A stretch of 64,000 nucleotides of DNA, taken from contig SCMQ01000006.1 of assembly GCA_005503335.1 (NCBI GenBank), positions 1 through 64,000 on the forward strand, given 5' to 3'. How positions within the stretch are numbered: the first letter of the stretch is position 1; the number at the start of each line of letters is the position of its first letter. This DNA is from Comamonadaceae bacterium 2FH. GTDB lineage: Bacteria > Pseudomonadota > Gammaproteobacteria > Burkholderiales > Burkholderiaceae_C. Of this stretch, positions 27,546 to 36,145 are shown in pieces. Below the pieces are notes generated by a model. It did no database searches, had not been told where the DNA came from, and was given only the letters and a program-made list of their open reading frames with translations. The translations under genes and the position numbers were made by a program.

Positions 27546-29597
27546 TCAGAACAGGGCCTGCACCCCCAGCCTCAGGCTGCGCCCCGGTAGCGGCGCCTTG
27601 GGGAAGGCGGTGCTGGTCAGGATGGAGCTGGCGCTCCAGGCCAGGCGGTTGGTGAGGTTGTCCAGGCGCGCATACCAGGTCAGCTGGGCCGCGGCGGCTT
27701 TCTGCCGATAGCTCAGCGCCGCGTTCCACAGCGTGTAGGCCTCGGTCGCGCGGCTGCCGGCCGGCACGCGGTGCTGGGCCGCGACATGGTCGAAGCCCAG
27801 ACGCGCGCCCCAGGGGCCCTGGGCCCAGACCAGGGTGGCGCCGGCGCGCCAGGGCGCGATGCGCGGCAGCGGCTCGCCGCTGTCGCGGTTGGTCGCGCGC
27901 ACCAGGTCGCCGCGCAGGGCCAGGTCCAGCGTCGACGCCGTGCGGCCGGCTTCGGCATCGTTGGCGCCGAGCAGGCGCAGGTTGCCGCTGGCTTCCAGGC
28001 CGGCGAAGCGGGCGCGCAGGCCGCGGTAGGCAAACAGCGGCAGTTCCTCGCCGTCGCTGGACTCGGTGCTGCCCGTGTCCTGCAGGCCGATGTAGTTGCC
28101 GAAGCGGCTCAGGTAGCCGTTGAGCGCGAAGCGGTTGGCCCCCTCCTTCCAGGCCAGGCCCAGGTCCAGGCCGGTGGATTTTTCCAGGGCGAGCGTGGGA
28201 TCGCCGCGTTCCCAGGCCCCGGTGGCCACGTGGGGGCCGTTGGCGAACAGCTCGTAGTCCTTGGGGGCACGCTGGGTGGCGGCGAGGTTGGCGGTGAACT
28301 GCCAGGAAGCCGGCAGTCGGACCAGGGCCCCGAGCGCCAGGCTGTGCGGGTGGAAGCTGCGGCTGCCGGTCGTGAAGCGCGTCACGGCGGGGTCGGGGTT
28401 GCCCAGCGACTCGACCCGGACCGACTCGCTGCGTGCGCCGAAGCTCAGCTTGCCCCAGGCTGTGGCCAGTTCCTCGTGCAGGAACAGCGCGGCCTGGCGG
28501 CTGCGGCTGAAGGGCGCGAAGGCCTCCTCGCCGTCGGCCGAGAAGCGCGCAGACTCGGCCTGCAGGCCCAGCACGCCGTCCAGGGCGCCCAGCTTGCGGT
28601 GCCGGGCCTCGATGCGCAGGTCGTTGCCCTGGTTGGCGAAACGCGTGCCGGGCGCACCGGCATCGTACTCGGTGTGACGGTAGTCGCTGTGGCTGAACTG
28701 GCCCTTGAGGCGTTGCAGCCAGCCGCCGAGCTGGCGCACCTCGCCCTCGAGCGCGTAGCGGTTCTGCTTCATGCCGATCGTCACCTCGTCCTCGGCCACG
28801 CTGCCGTAGTCGCTGCGGTAGCTGGCCACCGAGGCGCCCAGGTAGCCCTGGTCGAAGAACAGGCTGGCACCGACGGCACCGCCCTGGGTGTCGGCGGCGG
28901 AGTTGCAGATGCGGCGCGCCACGCTCGTCACGCCCTCGCGCGTGCAGGACAGCTCGAGGGGCACCCGCGTGTCGCCGCTGCGCCGGCTGAAGGCGTCCAC
29001 ATGCAGGCCCAGGCGCTGGCTGCCGCCCTCGAGCAGCAGGGCCCCGCCCTGCTCGCGGTTGCCGCTGGCCACGGCCGCGTCGGCCTTGCCCTGGAAGCCT
29101 TCGACCGGTTCGCGCGGGATGCGGTTGTCGATCAGGTTGACCACGCCGCCTACGGCGCTGCCGCCGTAGAGCAGCGCGGCCGGACCGAGCAGCACCTCGA
29201 TGCGCTCGATGGCCAGCGGGTCCATGGGCACGGCATGGTCGTAGCTGAGCGCCGAAGCGTCCAGGCTGGCGCCACTGTTGTTGAGGATGCGGATGCGGTC
29301 GCCGTCCAGGCCGCGCACGATGGGGCGGCTGGCGTTGGGGCCGAAATAGCTGCTGCTGACGCCGGGCGTGCCGTCCAGCGTCTCGCCCAGCGTGGGCTGG
29401 GCGCGCAGCAGCAGTTCGGCGCCGGACAGGCGCGTTGCGGGCGCGACCAGCTCGCTGGCGGCTAGCGGATTGCCGGTGACCGTGACTTCTTTCAGGCTGG
29501 GCGTGTCGGAGGCCGTCTGGGCCAGGGCGGCGCCGCCAAAGGCGCCCAGGGACAGGAGGGCAAGGCAGCTCGCCTTGCGCGGAAACAGGGAATTCAT
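27546..29597 (-). CDS. TonB-dependent outer-membrane receptor, ZnuD-like
   Basis: A 683-residue outer-membrane active transporter. A signal peptide spans about residues 1-26 (cleavage near ALAQ). The plug domain follows (about 35-150), starting with the TonB-box-like LKEVTVTGNP and including RPIVRGLDGDRIRILNNS. The rest is the 22-strand barrel ending in the aromatic C-terminus LGVQALF, as required for barrel assembly. The plug and an extracellular loop with two Cys residues (ELSCTREG and RRICNS) resemble ZnuD zinc receptors, but haem or another metal complex cannot be excluded. The ATG at 29597 was chosen; the frame upstream is open but has no signal sequence. The small protein gene upstream is probably in the same transcript. 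Confidence 0.82.
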   Translation of the reverse strand: MNSLFPRKASCLALLSLGAFGGAALAQTASDTPSLKEVTVTGNPLAASELVAPATRLSGAELLLRAQPTLGETLDGTPGVSSSYFGPNASRPIVRGLDGDRIRILNNSGASLDASALSYDHAVPMDPLAIERIEVLLGPAALLYGGSAVGGVVNLIDNRIPREPVEGFQGKADAAVASGNREQGGALLLEGGSQRLGLHVDAFSRRSGDTRVPLELSCTREGVTSVARRICNSAADTQGGAVGASLFFDQGYLGASVASYRSDYGSVAEDEVTIGMKQNRYALEGEVRQLGGWLQRLKGQFSHSDYRHTEYDAGAPGTRFANQGNDLRIEARHRKLGALDGVLGLQAESARFSADGEEAFAPFSRSRQAALFLHEELATAWGKLSFGARSESVRVESLGNPDPAVTRFTTGSRSFHPHSLALGALVRLPASWQFTANLAATQRAPKDYELFANGPHVATGAWERGDPTLALEKSTGLDLGLAWKEGANRFALNGYLSRFGNYIGLQDTGSTESSDGEELPLFAYRGLRARFAGLEASGNLRLLGANDAEAGRTASTLDLALRGDLVRATNRDSGEPLPRIAPWRAGATLVWAQGPWGARLGFDHVAAQHRVPAGSRATEAYTLWNAALSYRQKAAAAQLTWYARLDNLTNRLAWSASSILTSTAFPKAPLPGRSLRLGVQALF

Positions 29598-29679
29598 GAG
29601 GGTTCGGTTCGTTGAATCGGACAGGCGCGAGGCCACCGCCGGCGCTGCGGCCGGCGGTGTCAGGCGAAGGGACGGGGAT

Positions 29680-30045
29680 TCAGCGAAGCGGGGGCGGGCC
29701 GCGCGCGTCGAAGGGCGCGCCCAGGCAGGCCCGAAGCTGGGCCTGGAAGAAATCCAGCAGCCAAGCTGCCGCCGGCAGCGGCGGCGGCGCGAGCAGGGGC
29801 ATGGAAGCTGCGGCGTCGCCATGGCTGAGCTGGTCGAACACCAGGCAGTCCGCGGCGCTGCGGTGCGCGTCGAACAGCGCCTCCCAGCGCTCGGCCGGCG
29901 CCCCTTCGGACAGCTCGGCGTGCGCATGCGCACGCGCCAGCTGCTGCGCCGTGGCGTGCAGCTGGCCGTGCACCAGGCCCAGCGTCTGGGCCAGCAGCAG
30001 GGCCAGCGCCAGCAGCCAGGCGGAGGAATGCCGCGCCCTGCTCAT
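29680..30045 (-). CDS. Small exported His-containing protein beside the TonB receptor
   Basis: A 121-residue protein with an N-terminal hydrophobic segment (residues 9-24) that looks like a signal sequence or anchor. The mature part carries regularly placed His residues (VHGQLHATAQ, RAHAHAEL, FDAHRSAADC, QLSHGDA) and one Cys, a pattern suited to metal binding, then a second hydrophobic stretch and a Pro-rich tail. It lies 82 bases upstream of the ZnuD-like receptor and 18 bases behind msrA, all on one strand. A periplasmic metal carrier or accessory is a reasonable guess, not shown. Confidence 0.6.
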   Translation of the reverse strand: MSRARHSSAWLLALALLLAQTLGLVHGQLHATAQQLARAHAHAELSEGAPAERWEALFDAHRSAADCLVFDQLSHGDAAASMPLLAPPPLPAAAWLLDFFQAQLRACLGAPFDARGPPPLR

Positions 30046-30063
30046 GCGCGCATCATCGCACGG

Positions 30064-30603
30064 TCAATCCTTCGCCAGGCGCGCGAAGGTCTGGCGGAAC
30101 TTGGCGACCTTGGGCGCGGCCACGGCCAGGCAGTAGCCCTGGGTCGGGTTGCGCTCGAAGAAGTCCTGGTGGTCCTCCTCGGCCGGCCAGTAGTTGGCCA
30201 GCGGCAGCACCTCGGTGACGATGGGCGCGCCGTACAGCTTGTCCTGGCTCATCTCGCGGATCAGCGCATCGGCCTCGGCCTTCTGTTCGGGCGTGCTGTA
30301 GTAGATGCCGCTGCGGTACTGCGTGCCCGTGTCGTGGCCCTGGCGGTTCAGCTGGGTCGGGTCGTGAACCAGGAAGAAGATTTCCAGGATCTCGCGCAGG
30401 CTGATCTGGCCCGGGTCGTAGACCAGCTTGACCACCTCGGCGTGGCCGGTGCTGCCGCTGCAGACCTGCTCGTAGCTCGGCCGTTCCACATGGCCGTTGC
30501 TGTAGCCCGACTCGACGTCGAGCACGCCCTTGACGCGCACGTACACCGCCTCGGTGCACCAGAAGCAGCCGCCGCCCAGAGCTATGGTTTGCGTCTCGCC
30601 CAT
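30064..30603 (-). CDS. msrA: Peptide-methionine (S)-S-oxide reductase
   Basis: A 179-residue enzyme that reduces methionine-S-sulfoxide in proteins and free form. The catalytic motif GGCFWCTEAV (active Cys near residue 13) is intact. GYSNGH (near 36), HDPTQLNRQGHDTGTQYRS in pieces (near 82) and NPTQGYC, with a possible resolving Cys near residue 160, complete the family pattern. The ATG at 30603 was selected over upstream extension, which is antisense-free but lacks family similarity. It follows the LysR gene by 11 bases. Confidence 0.95.
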   Translation of the reverse strand: MGETQTIALGGGCFWCTEAVYVRVKGVLDVESGYSNGHVERPSYEQVCSGSTGHAEVVKLVYDPGQISLREILEIFFLVHDPTQLNRQGHDTGTQYRSGIYYSTPEQKAEADALIREMSQDKLYGAPIVTEVLPLANYWPAEEDHQDFFERNPTQGYCLAVAAPKVAKFRQTFARLAKD

Positions 30604-30614
30604 GTCCGTCTCCT

Positions 30615-31520
30615 TCAATCCCGGGAATCCGACTGTAGCGGCTTGGCGCCCTCCTGCACGGCCGCCACGAAGGCCTGCACCGCCACATGGTCGCGCGCGC
30701 TCTTCCACAGGCAGTAGGTGTCGTAGGGAATGGTGGCGCTGTCCAGCGGCACGAAGGCCGTGCCCGGCAGGGCCGACTGCTGCAGCGCCTGCGGCACCAG
30801 GGCCACGCCCAGCCCCTGAGAGACCAGGGACACGACGCTGAGCCAGTGGCGCAGCTCGTAGCGGATCTCGGGCGTGAAGCCGGCCTCGGTGCAGATGGCC
30901 AGGATGCGCTCGTGGTAGTCGGCCGAGACGGCGCGCGAGACCATGGCGAAGGGCTCGCCCTGCAGGCGCTGCAGCGACAGCTTGCGCTGGCGCGCCAGCG
31001 CGTGGCCGGCCGGCAGGCAGGCGACGAAGGGCTGGCGCGCCACCAGCAGCTGCGACAGGCCCGGCGGCACGCGCGTGGTGTGGACGAAGCCCAGGTCCAG
31101 CCGCTCGTGCGCGAGCTCGATCAGCTGGTCGCTGGAGCTCAGCTCCCTGAGCGTGAGACGCAGCCGCGGGTGCTCGGCCTGGAAGCGCTGCAGCATCTGC
31201 GGCAGGCCGCGGTAGAGCATGGTGCCGACAAAGCCCACCTGCAGGCTGCCGGCCAGGCCCTCGGCCACATCGCGCGCATGGCGCGCCGCCTGCTGGGCCT
31301 GCTCGAGCAGGGCCCGGGCCTGGGGCACGAAGGCCCGGCCCGCGTCGGTCAGCTGCACCTGCTTGCTGTTGCGCGTGAACAGGCGTGCGCCTATGGAAGC
31401 TTCCAGTTGCTGGATGTTGAGCGACAGCGGCGGCTGCGAGATCGACAGGCGCTGGGCGGCGCGGCCGAAATGCAGTTCTTCGGCCAGCACCAGGAAATAG
31501 CGCAGGTGGCGGAATTCCAT
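30615..31520 (-). CDS. LysR-type transcriptional regulator, probably of gcdH
   Basis: A 301-residue regulator with an N-terminal winged helix (about residues 1-60, FGRAAQRLSISQPPLSLNIQQLE as recognition region, Pro-Pro-Leu-Ser being typical) and a periplasmic-binding-protein-like effector domain (about 90-290). It is divergent from gcdH across a 112-base AT-rich gap, the classic arrangement in which the LysR protein controls itself and the neighbour. By analogy with GcdR it may respond to glutarate or glutaryl-CoA. The start is the ATG at 31520; an upstream in-frame ATG at 31565 would extend into the promoter region. Confidence 0.85.
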   Translation of the reverse strand: MEFRHLRYFLVLAEELHFGRAAQRLSISQPPLSLNIQQLEASIGARLFTRNSKQVQLTDAGRAFVPQARALLEQAQQAARHARDVAEGLAGSLQVGFVGTMLYRGLPQMLQRFQAEHPRLRLTLRELSSSDQLIELAHERLDLGFVHTTRVPPGLSQLLVARQPFVACLPAGHALARQRKLSLQRLQGEPFAMVSRAVSADYHERILAICTEAGFTPEIRYELRHWLSVVSLVSQGLGVALVPQALQQSALPGTAFVPLDSATIPYDTYCLWKSARDHVAVQAFVAAVQEGAKPLQSDSRD

Positions 31521-31632
31521 GAATATAAAAATTGTATCGTCGAATCCGCAATCAATATTAGACAACTATTCTTGACTGACCAACAATAGCTGCAACCACC
31601 CTCGTAATCGAGCCTCATCCAAAGGAGACAGC

Positions 31633-32859
31633 ATGACCGCCAAATTCAACTGGGCCGACCCCTTCCTGCTGAACGAGCAGCTGAGCGACGACGAGCGCGC
31701 CATTGTCGAGGCCGCCCACGCCTTCTGCCAGGAAAAGCTGCAGCCCCGCGTGCTGATGGCCGCGCGCAACGAGCATTTCGACCGCGAGATCATGAACGAG
31801 TGCGGCGCCATGGGCTTCCTGGGCTCGACCATAGAGGGCTACGGCTGCGCCGGCCTCAACTACGTGAGCTACGGCCTGGTGGCGCGCGAGGTCGAGCGCG
31901 TGGACAGCGGCTACCGCAGCGCCATGAGCGTGCAGAGCTCGCTGGTCATGCACCCCATCCATGCCTATGGCAGCGAGGCGCAGCGCCAGAAATACCTGCC
32001 CAAGCTGGCCACCGGCGAGTGGGTGGGCTGCTTCGGCCTGACCGAGCCCAACCACGGCTCCGACCCGGGCAGCATGATCACGCGCGCCAAGCCGGCTGTA
32101 CGTGACGGGGTGGGCGGCTACATCCTCAAGGGCGCCAAGATGTGGATCACCAACGCGCCGATCGCCGACGTGTTCGTGGTCTGGGCCAAGCTGGTCGAGG
32201 GCGACGAGGGCTCGGAGGGCGGCGCAAGCGCCGCGGGCCAGTCCGCCATCCGCGGCTTCGTCCTGGAAAAGGGCATGAAGGGCCTGACGGCGCCCAAGAT
32301 CGAGGGCAAGATGAGCCTGCGCGCCAGCATCACCGGCGAGATCGTGATGGACGAGGTGTTCGTGCCCGAGTCGCAGCTGCTGCCCAACGTCGCCGGCCTC
32401 AAGGGCCCGTTCGGCTGCCTGAACAAGGCGCGCTACGGCATCGCCTGGGGCGCGCTGGGCGCCGCCGAGGACTGCTGGTTCCGGGCCCGCCAGTACACCC
32501 TGGACCGCCAGCAGTTCGGCCGCCCGCTGGCGCAGAACCAGCTGATCCAGAAGAAGCTGGCCGACATGCAGACCGAGATCACGCTGGGCCTGCAGGGCTG
32601 CCTGCGTGTGGGCCGCCTGATGGACGAGGACAAGGCCGCGCCCGAGATGGTCAGCCTGATCAAGCGCAACAGCTGCGGCAAGGCGCTGGACATCGCCCGC
32701 CTGGCGCGCGACATGCACGGCGGCAACGGCATCCACGACGAGTACCACGTGATCCGCCACATGATCAACCTGGAAACCGTCAACACCTACGAAGGCACGC
32801 ACGACGTGCACGCCCTGATCCTGGGCCGCGCCCAGACCGGGCTGCAGGCCTTCTACTGA
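31633..32859 (+). CDS. gcdH: Glutaryl-CoA dehydrogenase
   Basis: A 408-residue acyl-CoA dehydrogenase that oxidises and decarboxylates glutaryl-CoA to crotonyl-CoA in lysine, tryptophan and benzoate breakdown. Family marks are [16 protein letters not shown] near residue 135, [16 protein letters not shown] near 172, the catalytic Glu in [16 protein letters not shown] near 390, and the Arg-containing [12 protein letters not shown] near 95. Compared with the usual sequence, residues about 190-208 carry a Gly/Ser/Ala-rich insertion of about 14 residues between two conserved strands ([15 protein letters not shown]). It starts after AAAGGAG and ends at a strong terminator. Confidence 0.93.
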   Translation: MTAKFNWADPFLLNEQLSDDERAIVEAAHAFCQEKLQPRVLMAARNEHFDREIMNECGAMGFLGSTIEGYGCAGLNYVSYGLVAREVERVDSGYRSAMSVQSSLVMHPIHAYGSEAQRQKYLPKLATGEWVGCFGLTEPNHGSDPGSMITRAKPAVRDGVGGYILKGAKMWITNAPIADVFVVWAKLVEGDEGSEGGASAAGQSAIRGFVLEKGMKGLTAPKIEGKMSLRASITGEIVMDEVFVPESQLLPNVAGLKGPFGCLNKARYGIAWGALGAAEDCWFRARQYTLDRQQFGRPLAQNQLIQKKLADMQTEITLGLQGCLRVGRLMDEDKAAPEMVSLIKRNSCGKALDIARLARDMHGGNGIHDEYHVIRHMINLETVNTYEGTHDVHALILGRAQTGLQAFY

Positions 32860-32880
32860 TCCCTGCCGGCGACGGGGCCG

Positions 32881-32916
32881 AGGGCGGTGCGCCGTGATGG
32901 CGCCCCGCCCTTTTTC
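32881..32916 (+). terminator. Rho-independent terminator of gcdH
   Basis: A 13-bp stem with one mismatch (32881-32893 with 32899-32911, loop of 5) is followed by a run of T. It lies 21 bases after the gcdH stop. Between here and the TetR operator no gene is seen. Confidence 0.8.
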
Positions 32917-33010
32917 TTGCGCCGGCCGCCGCGCTTTACACAGCTTGACCAGGGCCACATAGGCCGTTCGCGAGGCCTGTCTAGCCTCGCGGCTTGACGC
33001 TGGTGCGGTG

Positions 33011-33040
33011 AATGACTACATTACTAACCAGTCAGTCATT
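33011..33040. promoter_or_regulatory. Inverted repeat upstream of the TetR gene
   Basis: AATGACT (33011-33017) and AGTCATT (33034-33040) flank ACTAACCAGTCAGT, which resembles TetR-family operators. It lies just before the ATG at 33047 and inside the longer GTG-started frame, so it supports the later start and suggests autorepression. Confidence 0.55.
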
Positions 33041-33046
33041 AACCTC

Positions 33047-33715
33047 ATGAAACCGACCGCCACCGAATCCCCGCCCGCCCCGCCCCGGCGTACGCGCCGC
33101 AAGGAGGCGCGCCCGGGCGAGCTGCTCGAGGCCGCGCTGGACCTGTTCGTCGAAAAAGGCTTTGCCGCCACGCGCTCGGAGGAGGTCGCGGCGCGCGCCG
33201 GCGTCTCCAAGGGCACGCTGTTCCTCTATTTCCCGACCAAGGAGGAGCTGTTCAAGGCCGTGGTGCGCGAGAACATCGCGGGCCGGGTGCTCGAAGGGGC
33301 GAACGAGGCGGCCGGCTTCAGCGGCCCGACCGGCGAGCTGCTGGCCCATCTGATGCAACAATGGTGGGCGCGCTTCGGCGCCACCAAGGCCTCGGGCATC
33401 GCCAAGCTCATCATGAGCGAGGCCAGCAATTTCCCCGAGCTGGCGCGCTTCTACCAGGACGAGGTGGTCACCCCCTGCCAGGAGCTCGTGGGCTCGGTGC
33501 TGCAGCGCGGCATGGACCGCGGCGAGTTCCGCGCGCTCGATCTGCCCCACGCCATCTACACGGTGATGGCCCCGCTGATCTTCCTCGTGATGTGGAAGCA
33601 CTCCATGGGGCCCTGCTGCCCCCCGGCCAACGCGATCGAGCCCGAGAAATTCATCGCCCAACATGCCGACGTGATCGTGCGCGGCATGCTCAGGCAGGGC
33701 CAGTCGGCCCGGTAA
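33047..33715 (+). CDS. TetR/AcrR-family transcriptional regulator
   Basis: A 222-residue repressor. After a Pro/Arg-rich lead of about 25 residues, the helix-turn-helix spans about residues 30-75 ([32 protein letters not shown], seen in parts). The C-terminal ligand domain has the [21 protein letters not shown] stretch (in parts) typical of the TetR group near efflux and fatty-acid genes. I chose the ATG at 33047 over a GTG at 33008 because a palindrome occupies the latter region. It lies 42 bases before pcm. Regulon unknown. Confidence 0.85.
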   Translation: MKPTATESPPAPPRRTRRKEARPGELLEAALDLFVEKGFAATRSEEVAARAGVSKGTLFLYFPTKEELFKAVVRENIAGRVLEGANEAAGFSGPTGELLAHLMQQWWARFGATKASGIAKLIMSEASNFPELARFYQDEVVTPCQELVGSVLQRGMDRGEFRALDLPHAIYTVMAPLIFLVMWKHSMGPCCPPANAIEPEKFIAQHADVIVRGMLRQGQSAR

Positions 33716-33757
33716 AATTTGCCCAGAACCGCACAACATACCGGTAGGAGTATAAAA

Positions 33758-34423
33758 ATGGACCTGGAACAGGCCCGATTCAACATGATCGAGCAGCAAA
33801 TCCGCCCCTGGGAGGTGCTCGATCCCCAGGTGCTGCAGCTGCTGTCGGTGGTCAAGCGCGAAGACTTCGTGCCGCTGGCGCACCGGGCCCTGGCCTTCGT
33901 CGACATGGAGATCCCGCTGCGGGGCGGCGGCGCCCAGGGCCAGGTGATGCTGGCGCCGCGCGTCGAGGCCCGCCTGCTGCAGGACCTGAACGTGCAGCCG
34001 CATGAAAAGGTGCTCGAGATCGGCGCCGGCTCGGGCTACATGGCCGCCCTGCTGGCGCACCGCGCCCAGCGCGTGGTCACGCTGGAGATCCAGTCCGAGT
34101 TGGCCCGCATGGCGCGCGCCAACCTGCAGCGCGCCGGCATCCACAACGTCGAGGTGCGCGAGGCCGACGGGGCCCAGGTCGCCCAGGCCGACGGCCCGTT
34201 CGACGTGATCCTGCTCAGCGGCTCGGTGGCCGAGCTGCCGCAGTTCCTGCTCGATCAGCTCACGCTCGGCGGACGCCTGGCCGCCATCGTCGGCGACGAG
34301 CCCATGATGCGCGCCACCCTGGCCACGCGCACCGGCGACAAGGCCTGGTCCACCGCCCAGCCCTGGGACACGGTGGCGCCTCGCCTGCTGAACTTCGCCG
34401 AGCATTCGCGCTTCCACTTCTGA
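33758..34423 (+). CDS. pcm: Protein-L-isoaspartate O-methyltransferase family protein
   Basis: A 221-residue class I SAM methyltransferase of the PCMT family, which starts repair of isoaspartyl damage in proteins. The SAM-binding motif VLEIGAGSGYMAALLA lies near residue 82, with post-I LEIQSELA and FDVILLSGSV later. The usual TS(G)QP-like substrate loop is changed to GGGAQGQVMLAPRVEA, so substrate recognition may differ from classical Pcm; many betaproteobacteria carry this form just before a rhodanese and tolC, as here. The start at 33758 follows TAGGAG. Confidence 0.82.
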   Translation: MDLEQARFNMIEQQIRPWEVLDPQVLQLLSVVKREDFVPLAHRALAFVDMEIPLRGGGAQGQVMLAPRVEARLLQDLNVQPHEKVLEIGAGSGYMAALLAHRAQRVVTLEIQSELARMARANLQRAGIHNVEVREADGAQVAQADGPFDVILLSGSVAELPQFLLDQLTLGGRLAAIVGDEPMMRATLATRTGDKAWSTAQPWDTVAPRLLNFAEHSRFHF

Positions 34424-34448
34424 ACCCCGCGTTCTTGGAGCCCCTTCG

Positions 34449-34790
34449 ATGATCGACCAGGTTTCCCCCCAGGCCCTGGCGGCCTGGGGACAGGCCATGC
34501 AGGCGCATGGCCACCCCCTGCTGCTGGATGTGCGCGAGCCCTGGGAGCTGCAGACGGCCAGCGTCAAGGCCGAAGGCTTCGAGTTGCTGGCCCTGCCCAT
34601 GCACAGCATCCCGCCGCGGCTGGCCGAGCTCGACCCCGCGCGTCCTGTCGCCTGCCTGTGCCATCATGGCCGGCGCAGCCTGCAGGTCGCGGCCTTCCTG
34701 GTGCACCACGGTTTCGCCCATGTGGCCAATGTCGCGGGCGGCATAGATGCCTGGTCGCTGGAGCTCGACGCCACGGTGCCGCGCTACTGA
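34449..34790 (+). CDS. Single-domain rhodanese-like protein
   Basis: A 113-residue rhodanese domain that may carry sulfane sulfur on its active-site Cys. The loop is CLCHHGRRS near residues 68-76, and LLDVREPWELQ near residue 26 is the CH2-type motif. The loop with two His and two Arg fits the small GlpE/PspE-like group. It is 25 bases after pcm and 31 bases before the TolC-family gene. Its partner and substrate are unknown. Confidence 0.85.
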   Translation: MIDQVSPQALAAWGQAMQAHGHPLLLDVREPWELQTASVKAEGFELLALPMHSIPPRLAELDPARPVACLCHHGRRSLQVAAFLVHHGFAHVANVAGGIDAWSLELDATVPRY

Positions 34791-34821
34791 ACCCACTGCG
34801 CCCGACTCCCGGGAGGATTCC

Positions 34822-36144
34822 ATGACAACAATGCCCCGCCGCCTGCCTCTCACCCTGGCCCTGGCGGCCCTGTTTGCGCTGCCCGCACAGGCCCAGAGCC
34901 TGGTCGAGCTCTACGAGTCGGCGCGCGGCTTCGATGCCAGCTACCAGTCGGCCCGCGCCCAGTACGAGGCCAACCTGGCCAAGGCGGCACAGACGCGCGC
35001 CGGGCTGCTGCCCACGGCCAACCTGGCGGCGAACGCGGCGCGCACCAACCAGGACAACCTGAGCACTGGCGCCGAGCGCGAGTTCGACACCCGCACGGCC
35101 TCAGTCACCGCCTCGCAGCCGCTGTACCGCCCGGCCAACCTCGCGACCGCCGAGCAGGGTGACCGGCAGATCGAGCAGGCGCGGGCCCAGCTGCAGACCG
35201 CCGAGCAGGACCTGATCGTGCGCGTGAGCCAGGCCTATTTCGACGTGCTGGGCGCGCAGGACAGCCTGACCTTTGTGCAGGCGCAGAAGGCTGCCGTGGC
35301 CGAACAGCTGGCGGCGGCCAAGCGCAACTTCGAGGTCGGCACGGCCACCATCACCGACACCCGCGAGGCCCAGGCGCGCTACGACCTGGTGCTGGCCCAG
35401 GAGATCGCGGCCGAGAACGACCTGCGCGTCAAGAAGCTGGCCCTGGACCAGCTGGTCGGCCAGACCGGCACCCAGCCCCGGCCGCTGGCCCTGCCGGCCA
35501 CGCTGCCGGCGCTGCAGCCAGAGGATGTCAACACCTGGGTGCAGCAGGCCGGCGAAGGCCACCCGGGCGTGCAGCAGCAGCGGCTGGCGCTGGACATCGC
35601 GCGGCTGGAGACGCGCAAGGCCGAAGCCGGCCACAAGCCCACGCTGGACCTCACGGCCAGCTACGGCCGCACGCGCTTCCACAACCCCGTGTCGACCACC
35701 ACCCAGCCCAACACCAACACCACCACGCTGGGCCTGGCCTTCAACCTGCCGCTGTTCGCCGGCTTCGCCACGCAGAACCGTGTGCGGGAAACCCTGGCCC
35801 TGGAGGACAAGGCGCGCGCCGACCTCGACGCCACCCAGCGCAACGTGGCCCAGGGCACGCGCAGCGCTTTCTTCGGCGTGCAGTCCGGCCTGGGCCAGGT
35901 CAAGGCCCTGGAGGCGGCCGAGGCCTCGAGCCAGAGCGCGCTGGACGCCAACAAGCTCGGCTACCAGGTCGGGGTGCGCATCAACATCGACGTGCTCAAC
36001 AGCCAGAGCCAGCTCTACCAGACCAAGCGCGACCTGGCCAAGGCGCGCTACGACGTGCTGGTCGGCGGGCTCAAGCTGCGCCAGGCCAACGGCACGCTCA
36101 AGCCCGGGGACCTGCAGGCGGTCAACGCCCTGCTCGGCAAGTAA
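34822..36144 (+). CDS. tolC: TolC-family outer-membrane channel protein
   Basis: A 440-residue outer-membrane efflux protein. A signal peptide spans residues 1-24 (cleavage after AQAQ). Two OEP repeats follow (about 25-215 and 230-420), each with long helical hairpins that would form the periplasmic tunnel as a trimer; patterns such as LVELYESARGFDASYQSARAQ (in parts) and LDANKLGYQVGVRINIDVLNSQ (in parts) are typical of TolC of type I secretion and tripartite efflux. No inner-membrane partner is adjacent. GGGAGG precedes the ATG at 34822. The stop adjoins the stop of waaA on the other strand. Confidence 0.9.
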   Translation: MTTMPRRLPLTLALAALFALPAQAQSLVELYESARGFDASYQSARAQYEANLAKAAQTRAGLLPTANLAANAARTNQDNLSTGAEREFDTRTASVTASQPLYRPANLATAEQGDRQIEQARAQLQTAEQDLIVRVSQAYFDVLGAQDSLTFVQAQKAAVAEQLAAAKRNFEVGTATITDTREAQARYDLVLAQEIAAENDLRVKKLALDQLVGQTGTQPRPLALPATLPALQPEDVNTWVQQAGEGHPGVQQQRLALDIARLETRKAEAGHKPTLDLTASYGRTRFHNPVSTTTQPNTNTTTLGLAFNLPLFAGFATQNRVRETLALEDKARADLDATQRNVAQGTRSAFFGVQSGLGQVKALEAAEASSQSALDANKLGYQVGVRINIDVLNSQSQLYQTKRDLAKARYDVLVGGLKLRQANGTLKPGDLQAVNALLGK

Positions 36145-36145
36145 C

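Noticed and set aside
33008-33046. GTG start for the TetR regulator
   Set aside because: The segment contains the operator-like palindrome, so the ATG at 33047 is preferred.
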